The notes under the pieces were generated by a model. That model ran no database searches. It saw only the letters and a list, made by a program, of their open reading frames with translations, and was not told where the DNA came from. The position numbers and the translations under genes are program-made. Source: Yoonia sp. GPGPB17 (lineage in GTDB: Bacteria > Pseudomonadota > Alphaproteobacteria > Rhodobacterales > Rhodobacteraceae). From it: 64,000 bases of DNA. The stretch lies in the NCBI RefSeq assembly GCF_037892195.1, contig NZ_JATACI010000002.1, forward strand, positions 3,038,001 through 3,102,000, given 5' to 3'. The number at the start of each line of letters is the position of its first letter. Within the stretch, counting starts at the first letter, position 1. This document shows positions 10,295-19,302 of this stretch, in pieces.

Positions 10295-11212
10295 TCAGAA
10301 CTGGTAGCGGCGCATGCGCGAATGAATGCCAAAGAGATACAGACAGACACCGACAAGGATGATGGCGAACATGGCCGAGGCGATGGTTGATCCCATATGC
10401 GGGTCTCCCAGTTGAAGCTGGAAGCCAAAGAACGTCCGGTACATGAACGTGCCCAGGATGTCGGTTGAGAAATCCGGCCCTGCCAGCGCGCCTTGAGCGG
10501 CGTAAATCAGGTCAAAGGCGTTGAAGTTTGCCACGAATGTCAGGATCGAAATGATCCCAATGGATGGCAGGATCAATGGAAGCTTGATTTTCCAGAACGC
10601 CGAAAGCCCTGTGATGCCTTCCACCTCTGCGGCTTCGAGGATTTCATCGGGGATCGACAGAAGTGCTGCATAGATCAGCATCATCGGGATGCCGACGAAC
10701 TGCCAGACCGATACCAGCGACAATGTTGTCAGCGCATATTCTTCTTTGCCAAGCCAAGGTGCATAGAGCGATTTTAGGCCAATGGCGTCTAACATGCCGG
10801 GTGCGATGCCCCAGATTGGCGACAGGATCAGTTTCCATGCAAAGCCAACGATCACAAATGACAGGATAGTCGGGATAAAAATGGCAGAGCGATAAAAGCT
10901 CGTAAAACGCAGTTTCGGGTGGCTCAGGATAGCCGCAAGCGCGATCCCGATGGGGTTTTGCACCAGCATGTGGATGATAAAGAACCAAAAGTTGTTCGCC
11001 AGAGCGTTCCAGAACTGCGTGGACCAGACCGCATCGCCGAACAGGGTTCTGAAGTTCTGTAAGCCGACAAAAGTCCGTGACTGATCGACTTCTGTATACA
11101 GTGACAGGCGAAGTGTGTTGAAAAGCGGGTAGATCATCACGGCCGTGTAGACCAGGACCGCAGGGGCCAGAAACACAACGATGTGCCATCGGAAACGGGG
11201 TTTCTCTGCCAT
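10295..11212 (-). CDS. CUT1 sugar ABC transporter permease (MalF type)
   Basis: About 305 aa from ATG 11212, chosen because GAAGGA lies just upstream and the hydrophobic N-terminus (WHIVVFLAPAVLVYTAVMI) begins about 10 residues later; the longer frame to 11317 adds a Cys/Arg-rich stretch unlike the family. Six predicted membrane segments are present, with an EAA loop at VEGITGLSAFWKIKLPLI. It forms the channel with the MalG-type partner. It is separated from the upstream binding-protein gene by 132 bp that contain two hairpins, a common way to make more binding protein than permease. Confidence 0.88.
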   Translation of the reverse strand: MAEKPRFRWHIVVFLAPAVLVYTAVMIYPLFNTLRLSLYTEVDQSRTFVGLQNFRTLFGDAVWSTQFWNALANNFWFFIIHMLVQNPIGIALAAILSHPKLRFTSFYRSAIFIPTILSFVIVGFAWKLILSPIWGIAPGMLDAIGLKSLYAPWLGKEEYALTTLSLVSVWQFVGIPMMLIYAALLSIPDEILEAAEVEGITGLSAFWKIKLPLILPSIGIISILTFVANFNAFDLIYAAQGALAGPDFSTDILGTFMYRTFFGFQLQLGDPHMGSTIASAMFAIILVGVCLYLFGIHSRMRRYQF

Positions 11213-11250
11213 TTGGTTGATCCTTCGATCTGATGCGATCCATGTGGAAA

Positions 11251-11265
11251 GCGCCTGACAGGCGC
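11251..11265 (-). terminator. Intercistronic hairpin (attenuator-like) before the MalF-type gene
   Basis: Perfect inverted repeat GCGCCT-GAC-AGGCGC. On the minus strand it is followed by TTTCC. It lies between the sugar-binding protein gene and the permease gene, where partial termination or mRNA stabilisation is usual. The role is inferred from position. Confidence 0.5.
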
Positions 11266-11296
11266 CTTGCAAACAGGCCGGGCGTGTGCGTGATTT

Positions 11297-11327
11297 GTCC
11301 TGCGCGGCCATAAACACCGCACAGGAC
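11297..11327 (-). other. Intercistronic stem-loop downstream of the sugar-binding protein gene
   Basis: An 11-bp stem (GTCCTGCGCGG pairing with CCGCACAGGAC through one wobble pair) with a 9-nt loop, starting 18 nt after the binding-protein stop codon. It probably protects the 3' end of the binding-protein message (inference). Confidence 0.5.
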
Positions 11328-11344
11328 CGGGGAGGTGAGTGTAT

Positions 11345-12601
11345 TTAGTTTTGCTGTGGTGCGTACCAGCTTGCCAGCCCCGCCTGCAGGCGCGCGCCAG
11401 CATCTTCGGGGCTTTCTTCGCCCTTGATCACGGCCACAGACGCGTTCCACGTGTCGTTTTCAAGGTTTGGCGTGCCGCGCGACAGGATCTGGTAAGTTGA
11501 CCGGATCGAGCTTTCGCATTCGCCGCGCCAGGAAATGAACTCCTGTGCCAGTGGATCTTCCAGCGTGACGGGAGCGTCTGACAGCGGGAAGAACCCGGGC
11601 AGAGCATTTGCAAAGATAGTCGCGAATTCGGATGAGCCAACCCAGTTGAGGAAGGTCATCGCTGCCTCGGGATTGTCAGTTGCCGCGTTCATACCGATGC
11701 CGATATCTGTGTGATCGGAGATATAGCAGGTATCGCCAGCATTCTGGACCGGCGGGTAGAAGGCACCCATTTCAAAATCGACCAGATTGTTGAAGCCGGA
11801 GATTTCCCAAGATCCGGTTGGATAGATTGCGGCACGACCCAGCGTGAAGATGTTCTGGCTGTCAGGATAGGTTTGCGCCTCAAAACCATCACCCAGATAA
11901 GCGCCCCAGCGGGCAAGCTGGCGATACGGTGCGACCCATTCTTCGTCGGTCAGTGACTGCTCTCCGGCGATCAGGGCCAGACGGCCTTCTTCACCCTTCC
12001 AGTAGTTTGGACCAATGTTGTTGTAACCCATGGTCGCGGCTTCCCACTGGTCGTTGGTGCCCATCGCCATTGGGATGTAGCTGCCGTCTTCTTTGATGGT
12101 GTCGAGTGCGGCAAAGAACTCATTTTCGGTGGTGGGGACGTCGATGCCCAGTTCGGCAAATGCATCCTTGTTGTAGATAAAGCCGTGAATAACCGACGCC
12201 ATCGGAACACAGAACTGCACAGCAGCATCATCCGTGCTCCAGCCGGATTTTGCGACGGGCGAGAAGTTCGCCATGCCTTCAAGGTCGCTGATATCGGCCA
12301 GATGTCCCGCGTCATACAACGCCAGGGACGCATCAAAGGGGCGGCAGGTGATGATATCGCCAGCGGAACCAGCATCCAGCTTGGAATTCAGTACGGCGTT
12401 GTATTCAGCAGGGGCAGATGGGGTAAAGTTCAGCTTGATGCCGGGGTGCTCGGCTTCGAATGCCGGGATGATCTTGTCTTGCCAGATGGCAAGGTCATCG
12501 TTGCGCCAGCTTTCGATGGTTAGTGTGACCTCTTGGGCGGCTGCTGCCCCCGCAAGGACTGACGTGGCCATCATGGCCCCGATCAATGTTGATTTTCTCA
12601 T
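11345..12601 (-). CDS. Sugar ABC transporter extracellular solute-binding protein (SBP family 1)
   Basis: A 418-aa periplasmic protein. The signal peptide (about residues 1-22, ending AGAAAAQE) precedes the mature start VTLTIESWRNDDLAIWQ. Family-1 features include IIPAFEAEHPGIKLNF, GHLADISDLEG and YNKDAFAELGIDVPTT. It delivers a carbohydrate to the MalF/MalG permeases encoded next. It is the second gene after the divergent promoter, directly after murQ (10-bp gap), so the ligand is most likely an amino sugar such as GlcNAc or MurNAc (inference from neighbours). Confidence 0.9.
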   Translation of the reverse strand: MRKSTLIGAMMATSVLAGAAAAQEVTLTIESWRNDDLAIWQDKIIPAFEAEHPGIKLNFTPSAPAEYNAVLNSKLDAGSAGDIITCRPFDASLALYDAGHLADISDLEGMANFSPVAKSGWSTDDAAVQFCVPMASVIHGFIYNKDAFAELGIDVPTTENEFFAALDTIKEDGSYIPMAMGTNDQWEAATMGYNNIGPNYWKGEEGRLALIAGEQSLTDEEWVAPYRQLARWGAYLGDGFEAQTYPDSQNIFTLGRAAIYPTGSWEISGFNNLVDFEMGAFYPPVQNAGDTCYISDHTDIGIGMNAATDNPEAAMTFLNWVGSSEFATIFANALPGFFPLSDAPVTLEDPLAQEFISWRGECESSIRSTYQILSRGTPNLENDTWNASVAVIKGEESPEDAGARLQAGLASWYAPQQN

Positions 12602-12611
12602 GGTCTTCTCC

Positions 12612-13517
12612 CTAGTTAGACGTAGTTGTCCGGTTCGTTGAAAGTGATGATAGGCAAGGGCCGAGCTGGCCGCTGTGCTGTTCGAGCAGTGTCAATGCTT
12701 GTTTCGGTGAGCAGCCCGAAGCAACGAGAATGGCGGGTTTGACGCGTCCACCTGTCTGGGCAATGGCGGCCTCGGCCATGTCCGCTGAAACGCCGGTGAT
12801 GCGTGACACCATGCCAATGGCCCGTTGCACAAGTTTGGCATTGTCGGCGATCACATTGACCATCTCGCCGCGATAAACATGGCCCAATACGACACCCATC
12901 AGCGTGGACATCAGGTTCAGCGCGGCCTTCTGTGCCGTTCCGGCTCCTAACCGTGTTGAGCCCGCAACGACCTCAGGTGGTGTCGGAATGCAAACCGGCG
13001 TGTCCGCAAGTTCCAGCAGCGGTGTGCCGGGGTTGTTTGCGATGCCAATGATGGTGGCACCCCGGTGCTGTGCGGCGTGGGCCACTGCAAGCGCATAGGG
13101 CGTGGTGCCACTGGCGGTCAGCACAATAACAACATCACCGTTCGAGATTTCGTTGGCGATTTGTCCGGCGGCGGTTCCGTCGTCTTCCGTATCGCCGGGC
13201 ATATGGCCATCGACGGGGACGCCGCCTGCCATATGTATGCGGATCTTTTCTGTCGGGATGCCGAAGGTCCCGCGCAACTCACTTGCATCGGCAAGCGCCA
13301 TCAGGCCAGAGCTGCCTGCGGCAGCATAGTGCAGGCTTTTACCCGCACGGATTGCAGAGGCCATCTGCTGAGCCCCTTGCGATAGCGTTGGCGTTGCATA
13401 CCTGACCGCATCAATCGCGGCTGACTGCCCATCCAGCAGGAATGCGGCCGCCTCAAGCGTCGGCCGCGCATCAATGTGAGATCCCGCAAATACTGTTTCA
13501 GTCGTTGGCAACGACAT
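12612..13517 (-). CDS. murQ: N-acetylmuramic acid 6-phosphate etherase (MurQ)
   Basis: A 301-aa SIS-fold enzyme. The N-terminal region SAAIDAVRYATPTLSQGA and the core AAGSSGLMALADASEL match MurQ, with further conserved blocks ALTASGTTPYALA-like (residues ~130), PPEVVAGSTRLGAGTAQK and TLMGVVLGHVYRGEMVN. MurQ removes D-lactate from MurNAc-6-phosphate to give GlcNAc-6-phosphate. It is the first gene of the minus-strand operon and is divergent from the sugar kinase. The last ~15 residues (Ser/Thr/Asn-rich) look unlike the usual C-terminus, so a further small indel near the end cannot be excluded. Together with nagA this gives a complete route from MurNAc-6P to GlcN-6P. Confidence 0.88.
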   Translation of the reverse strand: MSLPTTETVFAGSHIDARPTLEAAAFLLDGQSAAIDAVRYATPTLSQGAQQMASAIRAGKSLHYAAAGSSGLMALADASELRGTFGIPTEKIRIHMAGGVPVDGHMPGDTEDDGTAAGQIANEISNGDVVIVLTASGTTPYALAVAHAAQHRGATIIGIANNPGTPLLELADTPVCIPTPPEVVAGSTRLGAGTAQKAALNLMSTLMGVVLGHVYRGEMVNVIADNAKLVQRAIGMVSRITGVSADMAEAAIAQTGGRVKPAILVASGCSPKQALTLLEQHSGQLGPCLSSLSTNRTTTSN

Positions 13518-13543
13518 TCGAATCCTCCCGTTCGCTATATAAT

Positions 13544-13557
13544 ACCTTTATAATACC
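13544..13557 (+). promoter_or_regulatory. Candidate operator, left copy (ACCTTTATAATACC)
   Basis: Part of a repeated ATACCTTT tract in the AT-rich divergent murQ/kinase intergenic region, 27 bp upstream of murQ. An inverted near-identical copy lies at 13654-13667 (13 of 14 positions). Because the operon to the right encodes a GntR-type repressor, this is the natural candidate binding site; binding itself is inference. Confidence 0.5.
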
Positions 13558-13653
13558 TTTTGTCTATTATTTTCTATTTCTATCCCTAATATCTTAGAAT
13601 ATAAGGCCAATATACCATGTTTTTGCAATTATAGGTATGGCTTTCATAAGATA

Positions 13654-13667
13654 GGTATTGTAAAGGT
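13654..13667 (-). promoter_or_regulatory. Candidate operator, right copy (GGTATTGTAAAGGT on + strand)
   Basis: Reverse complement reads ACCTTTACAATACC, matching the left copy at 13544 with one difference. It ends 5 nt before the kinase start codon and overlaps its ribosome-binding sequence, so binding there would block the kinase-gntR-SIS-nagA operon. A further half-site ATAGGTAT lies at about 13631. Confidence 0.5.
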
Positions 13668-13672
13668 GCTAT

Positions 13673-14569
13673 ATGTCTGATTCATCACATACTCTGATTA
13701 TCGGCGTTGATGGCGGCGGCACCGGGTGTCGCGTGGCCATTGGGACGGTGACGGATGGGGTGGTTGCCCGCGCGGAGGGTGGCCGAGCGAATGTGGCCAC
13801 TGATCCAGAGCCTGCAATACGCAATGTGATCGCGACCGTTGAGGCTGCGGCCACAAGTGGTGGCATTCCCTTGGAGCGACTGAAGGGAGCCGCCGCGCAT
13901 CTTGGCCTTGCCGGGGTGATGACGGCGCGGGATGCCAGGAGAGTGGCTTCCGCGTTGCCTTACCGCCACACGACAGTAACGGACGACAGGCCAACAGCGT
14001 TGCACGGTGCGCTTGGTGGGCAGGACGGTTTCCTGCTGTCTGTCGGAACGGGGACGATTGCGGCGGCTTCTACTGGCGGCATCTATCGCAGCGTCGGTGG
14101 ATGGGGCTTTTACGTTGGTGACCAGGCGTCCGGATCATGGCTGGGGCAGAAGTGCCTGCGCCAAGTGCTGCTTTGCCATGATAAGCTGGCGGAGCACAGT
14201 GACCTGACCCGCGATTTGCTCGCGAAATTCCAGAATGACCCCAATGAGATTGTTGCGTTCAGCATGTCCGCGATGCCCGGCGACTATGGGCTTCTTGCGC
14301 CTGATGTTGTCGAAAGCGCGCGCGCGGGTGATCCCGTGGGAAGAAAAATCATGCAATCGGGTGCCGATCATCTATGGCAATGTTTGACCGCACTGCAATT
14401 CAAAGCAGGGAATGCGCTTTGTCTGGCCGGTGGCGTGGGGCCGCATTATGCGGAATACTTGCCCGCAGTCGCCACCGCAGACCTGCGTGAACGTCGGGGC
14501 GATGCGCTGGATGGTGCCTTTGATTTTGCCCTTGCCAACCTCGGGAAGCGTGTTGAGGTCCAGATATGA
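13673..14569 (+). CDS. BadF/BadG/BcrA/BcrD-type sugar kinase (N-acetylglucosamine or MurNAc kinase)
   Basis: A 298-aa ASKHA-fold kinase. Phosphate-binding motif 1 is GVDGGGTGCRV near residue 12; motif 2 is SVGTGTIAAA; the segment GWGFYVGDQASGSWLG is diagnostic of the BadF/N-acetylglucosamine-kinase group; the adenosine motif is CLAGGVG near the C-terminus. It phosphorylates an N-acetylated amino sugar with ATP. First gene of the plus-strand operon; its stop overlaps the gntR start by 4 nt. Because the imported sugar arrives unphosphorylated by an ABC system, this kinase supplies the 6-phosphate needed by MurQ and NagA. GlcNAc versus MurNAc preference cannot be told. Confidence 0.85.
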   Translation: MSDSSHTLIIGVDGGGTGCRVAIGTVTDGVVARAEGGRANVATDPEPAIRNVIATVEAAATSGGIPLERLKGAAAHLGLAGVMTARDARRVASALPYRHTTVTDDRPTALHGALGGQDGFLLSVGTGTIAAASTGGIYRSVGGWGFYVGDQASGSWLGQKCLRQVLLCHDKLAEHSDLTRDLLAKFQNDPNEIVAFSMSAMPGDYGLLAPDVVESARAGDPVGRKIMQSGADHLWQCLTALQFKAGNALCLAGGVGPHYAEYLPAVATADLRERRGDALDGAFDFALANLGKRVEVQI

Positions 14570-15323
14570 GCATCGTAGATTTTCTGGCGCCTGATAAGTG
14601 GCTGCAATCAGATGGTGGCCCACGTTACATGCAGTTGCGCAAACGGTTGACTGATGGTGTGGATCAGGGTGTGTTGAAATCTGGCAGTCTATTGCCGCCC
14701 GAACGGGAAATTGCCTCGATCACGGATATGTCGCGTGTCACCGTCCGCAAGGCAATTCAGGCGCTCGCAGAAGATGGCATCATCGTTCAGAAACAAGGAT
14801 CGGGATCGTTTATTGCCTCCGATACCCCCAATTCGAACAATCTCTGTCGCGACTGACATCCTTTAGCGAGGATATGGCGCGCCGGGGCATGACCTCGACC
14901 AGTGTTTGGCTTGAACGTGGGGTCTTTATGCCGTCACCTGACGAAGTACTCGCGCTCGCGCTGACACCTGACGCATCCGTGTCGCGGATTGCACGTCTCA
15001 GAACCGCTGACAACAAACCCATGGCGATTGAGCGCGCGTCGCTCTCGACTGAAATGTTGCCAAATCCGCTGGACGTCGTCACATCGCTTTATGCTGTATT
15101 GGAGCAATCAGGGCTGCGGCCCCATCGTGCGCTGCAAAAGATATCGGCGATCAACTTGGGGGAAAGCGACGCTTACCTGCTGGAGGTACCCGTGGGCACA
15201 GCCGGTTTACGGATCGAACGCACATCCTATCTGGCTGACGGCCGCGTCGTTGAATTTACCCAATCCATCTACCGCGGAGACGCCTACAACTTTGTGGCCG
15301 AACTGCGCCTAGCGAAAGAGTAG
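14566..15323 (+). CDS. GntR/HutC-family transcriptional regulator (UTRA domain), frameshifted
   Basis: The N-terminal winged helix (residues ~15-80: RYMQLRKRLTDG, LPPEREIASITDMSRVTVRK, then QKQGSGSFIA) is in one frame ending at 14856. The UTRA effector domain resumes in another frame (SFSEDMARRGMTSTSVWLERG to about 15323). The break is at 14818-14830 in the GATACCCCC stretch; either loss of one C or gain of TA restores QFEQSLSRLTSF. Effector domains of this family often bind amino-sugar phosphates (NagR/DasR group). Its position between the kinase and the SIS gene makes it the probable local repressor. Confidence 0.82.
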
Positions 15324-15331
15324 GCAAAAAC

Positions 15332-16364
15332 ATGGCAGCCGCCCAAACCCAAATGCGTGCCGAGGTGCTGGAAATTCCTGTTGCCGCTGAACGCCTGCTT
15401 GCAAACGGAGGTGACGCAATCAGTCGCGCCGCCGATGCGGTACGTGCGCGCGACCCACAATTTATGGTCAGTGTGGCGCGCGGGTCTTCTGATCATGCCG
15501 CAACCTATCTGAAATATGCATCAGAGCTTCTGCTAGCCACGCCGTTGGCGTCAATTGGGCCTTCTATCGCTTCGATCTATGGGCGCAACCTAAGGCTTGC
15601 GGGCAGTGTGTGCCTGTCTGTGTCGCAGTCTGGAAAGAGCCCCGATATCGTTGAAATGGCCCGGATGGCCCGTGCGGGTGGTGCATTGTCTATCGCGATG
15701 ACAAACCACCCTGACAGCCCATTGGCGCAGGTGGCTGATCATACACTCAACCTGCATGCCGGTCGGGAGATCAGTGTTGCGGCGACCAAGACGTTCGTGA
15801 ACTCTGCCATTGCAGGCATCTGGTTTCTGGCAGAATGTGCAGACGATGATGCGCTGCGAAAAGCCATAGCCGATCTGCTTAGGCGCAACTGGAGAAAGCC
15901 GTACAGCTTGATTGGCCAGAGGTGCGCGCGGCCTTGGGGGGCGCAACTCGATCTTTTGCCTGGGGCGCGGGCCAGCCTATGCCATTGCGAACGAAGCCGC
16001 ATTGAAGTTCAAAGAAACCTGTCAAATCCATGCCGAGTCTTATTCATCTGCTGAGGTTCTGCATGGACCTGTCTCTATCGTCGACAGCGGGTTCCCTGTC
16101 ATTGGCCTTGCTGCACAGGATGAGGCCGAAATGGCGCTGGCCAGCGTCGCAGAAAAAATTGCAGCGAAAGGTGCAACAGTCTTTGCGACAAGCGACAAGC
16201 TTAGCCAGGCAAGAACGTTGGATACGATCCGCACTGGTCACCCGCTCACAGATCCCATCAGCTTGATTGCCAGCTTCTATTCCATGGTCGAGCGTGTTGC
16301 AGAGGCGCGCGGGATCAACCCGGATGCACCACGTCACCTGAAAAAAGTGACTGAAACGGTATGA
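15332..16364 (+). CDS. SIS-domain sugar-phosphate isomerase/deaminase (GlmS C-terminal / AgaS-like), two frameshifts
   Basis: About 343 aa after repair, with two SIS domains and no glutaminase domain. Domain 1 has VSVARGSSDHAATYLKYASE and VSQSGKSPDIV; domain 2 has CLGRGPAYAIANEAALKFKE and ESYSSAEVLHGPVSIV. The C-terminal HLKKVTETV matches the GlmS-type tail. It is expected to convert GlcN-6-phosphate to fructose-6-phosphate and ammonia, taking the place of NagB. The frame breaks at about 15877-15886 (GCTTAGG) and again at the G-run 15936-15941 (six G, seven expected); conserved sequence continues across both. The stop overlaps the nagA ATG. Confidence 0.82.
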
Positions 16365-17500
16365 GTAGCATCGCAAAGGCTTTTGTCGGAGCGCGTATTC
16401 ACGACGGCGTTGACTTTGTTGATGACGACGCCTTGGTGATGCATGCTGATGGGTCGCGTGGCACGGCGGCTCGTCGGAACCTGTAAGCGGATTGCCCGGT
16501 TAAGACGTTGTCAGGTGGGATCATCGCGCCGGGCTATGTCGATTTGCAGGTCAACGGCGGCGGCGGCGTGATGTTCAATGATGATCAATCCGTGGATGCA
16601 TTGCGTACCATTGCGCAGGCGCACGCCGCGATCGGGTCTGCGGCCATTCTGCCAACCCTGATCACTGATACACCCGATCGCACTAAAGCCGCGATCGCTG
16701 CCGTTGAACAAGCCATCACCGAAAGGGTGGCGGGTATCGTGGGCATCCATCTTGAAGGGCCACATTTGTCTGTTGCGCGAAAGGGTGCCCATGACCCCAG
16801 CCTGATCCGCCCAATGGGCGCGGATGATCTGGCCATTGTGTTGCGTGCTGCTGACCGGCTGCCAAATGTCATGATGACCGTTGCACCAGAAAATACGACC
16901 CATGCGCAAGTTCGCGCCATGTCTGATGCCGGGGTGATTGTTTCGCTTGGACATTCAGACGCAGATTTTGAGGCCTGTATGGCGGCATTTGATGCGGGCG
17001 CACGCTGTGTAACGCATCTTTTCAATGCGATGAGCCAGCTGGGTAACCGTGAACCGGGACTGGTTGGTGCCACCCTTGCACGTGATGATATCCACGCCGG
17101 GCTGATTGCCGATGGATTGCATGTGCACCCCGCGACGATGCGGATCGCCTTGGCGGCTGCGGCAAATGACGCAAGGATCATGCTTGTCACCGATGCGATG
17201 GCCTCCGCTGGCTCTCAGATTAACGGGTTTATGCTGAATGGCCGCAAAGTGGTCAGAAAGGACCGGCGCCTGACGTTGGAGAACGGTACATTGGCTGGTG
17301 CCGACCTTGAGATGACACAGGCCGTATCGACGCTGGTGAACGCGGTTGGGGATCCGGTGTCGCAGGCAATTCGCCGGGCTACCGGGACACCATTGTCACT
17401 GTTGAAGGGGTTTAACAATGCACGTCCGCTGTTTGATCCCGCAGTTTTTGTGAATCATTTGGCTGACGATCTGTCTGCGGTCAGACGGCTTTGCGAATGA
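16361..17500 (+). CDS. nagA: N-acetylglucosamine-6-phosphate deacetylase (NagA) with an internal stop
   Basis: The ATG at 16361 overlaps the SIS stop; the first ~41 codons (AKAFVGARIHDGVDFVDDDA) are followed by TAA at 16484-16486, after which the same frame continues as GGIIAPGYVDLQVNGGGG through to 17500. Catalytic motifs are present: HLEGPHLS, SLGHSDADFEA, CVTHLFNAMSQ, and the base Asp in MLVTDAM. The enzyme removes acetate from GlcNAc-6-phosphate. Reading 16452-16480 one frame over gives GRVARRLVGT, the expected N-terminal strand, so two compensating small indels (one at the GGG near 16451) explain the stop better than a true nonsense mutation. A downstream TTG start at 16508 would drop part of the N-terminal sandwich. 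Confidence 0.85.
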
Positions 17501-17647
17501 GGCAGGTCTTGGATGTCATGCAGCAATCGCATAGCCCTCTCTGTTGAGAGATAACAATCACGACGGTGGCTTCTTGCCATTCGCCAGCAATTAGGGACAA
17601 TTGCGCCAACCTTCGTGAGTCGAAGGATGCAAAACAGGGAAAATCAT

Positions 17648-19228
17648 ATGAAACCGACATCAGCATTAACACTCGTCGCCGTATTGATGGCCACAGCTGC
17701 GCCGCTTAGTGCGGAAACGCTGCGTTGGGCACGTTCCGGCGACGCGCTCACACTTGATCCACACGCCCAAAACGAGGGACCGACTCACACTATCCGCCAT
17801 CAAATGTATGAGCCGTTGATCATCCGCGACGTGACAGGTGCATTTGAAGCAGCTTTGGCCACAGACTGGGCACCATCAACTGATGATCCAAATGTCTGGG
17901 TCTTTAACCTGCGTGAAGGTGTCACCTTCCATGATGGCGCGGCCTTCACCGCCGAAGACGTTGTTTTCAGCTTTGAGCGCGCCAAACAGCCCAATTCCGA
18001 TATGAAAGAACTGATCGGATCAATCACCGAGGTGCGTGCGGTTGATGATCTGACCGTCGAGATTGTGACAGATGGGCCGAACCCCATCCTGCCATCCAAC
18101 CTGACCAATCTGTTCATCATGGACAAGGATTGGACCGAAGCAAACGACACCGTCGCGGTGCAGGATTTTGAAGGCGGCGAGATCACATTTGCCACGACCA
18201 ATACCAATGGTACCGGTCCTTATGTCCTGCAAAGCCGTGAACCTGATGTCAAAACGGTCATGGTCCGCAACGAGAATTACTGGGGCATTGACCAGTTCCC
18301 CATGGAAGTGACCGAGATTGTCTACACCCCCATCCAGAACGCTGCGACCCGTGTGGCCGCAATGCTGTCAGGCGAGGTTGATTTTTTGCAGGATATGCCT
18401 GTGCAGGATCTGGAGCGTGTGAATGCTGCCGATGGTCTGGTGGTCAAGCAAGCCCCGCAGAACCGCGTAATCTTCTTTGGGATGAACCAGGGCGCGGATG
18501 ATATCGAAGCCGACAACGTGGATGGGGCCAACCCGCTGGCTGATGTCCGCGTCCGTCGGGCGATGTCGATGGCCATCAATCGTGACGCCATCCGGCAGGT
18601 CGTTATGCGTGGCCAGAGTGAACCCGCTGGCATGATCGCGCCACCATTCGTCAACGGCTGGACAGCCGAGATGGACGCGGAATCATCCACCGACATCGAC
18701 GGAGCGAAAGCGTTGTTGGCCGAAGCTGGCTATGCTGACGGATTCTCCATCCGGCTTGATTGTCCCAATGACCGCTACGTGAATGACGAAGGCATCTGTC
18801 AGGCCGCCGTAGGTATGATGGGGCAAATTGGGATCACGGTGAACCTTGATGCAAAACCCAAGGCGCAGCACTTCCCCTTGATCACAGATAGCAAAACCGA
18901 TTTCTATATGCTGGGCTGGGGTGTGCCGACCTATGACAGCGAATATATCTTCAACTTCCTTGTGCATGGCCGCGAAAGTGACATTGGCACATGGAATGGC
19001 ACCGGCTTCGACAATGACGAGTTGGACGCGATGATTGAATCACTGGCGTCCAATACCGATCTGGAGGCGCGCAATGAAGACATCGCAAGCATTTGGCGTG
19101 TCGTTCAGGACGAACAGCTTTATATTCCAATTCATCACCAGGTGCTGAACTGGGGTATGTCAGATCGCGTCGGTATCGAGGTTGATCCGGAAGATCAGCC
19201 CAAGATCAAGTACTTCACGATGAACTGA
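17648..19228 (+). CDS. Oligopeptide ABC transporter substrate-binding protein (SBP family 5), second system
   Basis: A 526-aa periplasmic protein from ATG 17648 (AGGGAAAA upstream; a longer frame to 17615 lacks a signal peptide start). The signal peptide ends around PLSAE; the mature start LRWARSGDALTLDPHAQNE and the block CPNDRYVNDEGICQ mirror the binding protein at 2264. It feeds the permeases at 19303 and 20283. A 147-bp leader after nagA holds the likely promoter. The substrate is inferred to be a peptide, possibly murein-derived because of the neighbouring nagA/murQ locus. Confidence 0.88.
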   Translation: MKPTSALTLVAVLMATAAPLSAETLRWARSGDALTLDPHAQNEGPTHTIRHQMYEPLIIRDVTGAFEAALATDWAPSTDDPNVWVFNLREGVTFHDGAAFTAEDVVFSFERAKQPNSDMKELIGSITEVRAVDDLTVEIVTDGPNPILPSNLTNLFIMDKDWTEANDTVAVQDFEGGEITFATTNTNGTGPYVLQSREPDVKTVMVRNENYWGIDQFPMEVTEIVYTPIQNAATRVAAMLSGEVDFLQDMPVQDLERVNAADGLVVKQAPQNRVIFFGMNQGADDIEADNVDGANPLADVRVRRAMSMAINRDAIRQVVMRGQSEPAGMIAPPFVNGWTAEMDAESSTDIDGAKALLAEAGYADGFSIRLDCPNDRYVNDEGICQAAVGMMGQIGITVNLDAKPKAQHFPLITDSKTDFYMLGWGVPTYDSEYIFNFLVHGRESDIGTWNGTGFDNDELDAMIESLASNTDLEARNEDIASIWRVVQDEQLYIPIHHQVLNWGMSDRVGIEVDPEDQPKIKYFTMN

Positions 19229-19237
19229 TCGCAATTG

Positions 19238-19266
19238 GTGACGCGCCGGTGAAACTGGCGCGTCAC
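19238..19266 (+). other. Intercistronic stem-loop after the binding-protein gene
   Basis: Perfect 10-bp inverted repeat GTGACGCGCC / GGCGCGTCAC with a 9-nt loop, starting 9 nt after the stop codon. No T-run follows, so it is more likely an mRNA-stabilising hairpin than a full terminator. It sits where expression of binding protein over permease is usually set. Confidence 0.55.
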
Positions 19267-19302
19267 ACTTCCCCATATCGGGGCCTTTAGGACAATCATA
19301 CC

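Noticed and set aside
16484-16486. True nonsense mutation in nagA
   Set aside because: Shifted reading just upstream restores family-like sequence, so paired small indels explain it better; many similar indels occur in this window.
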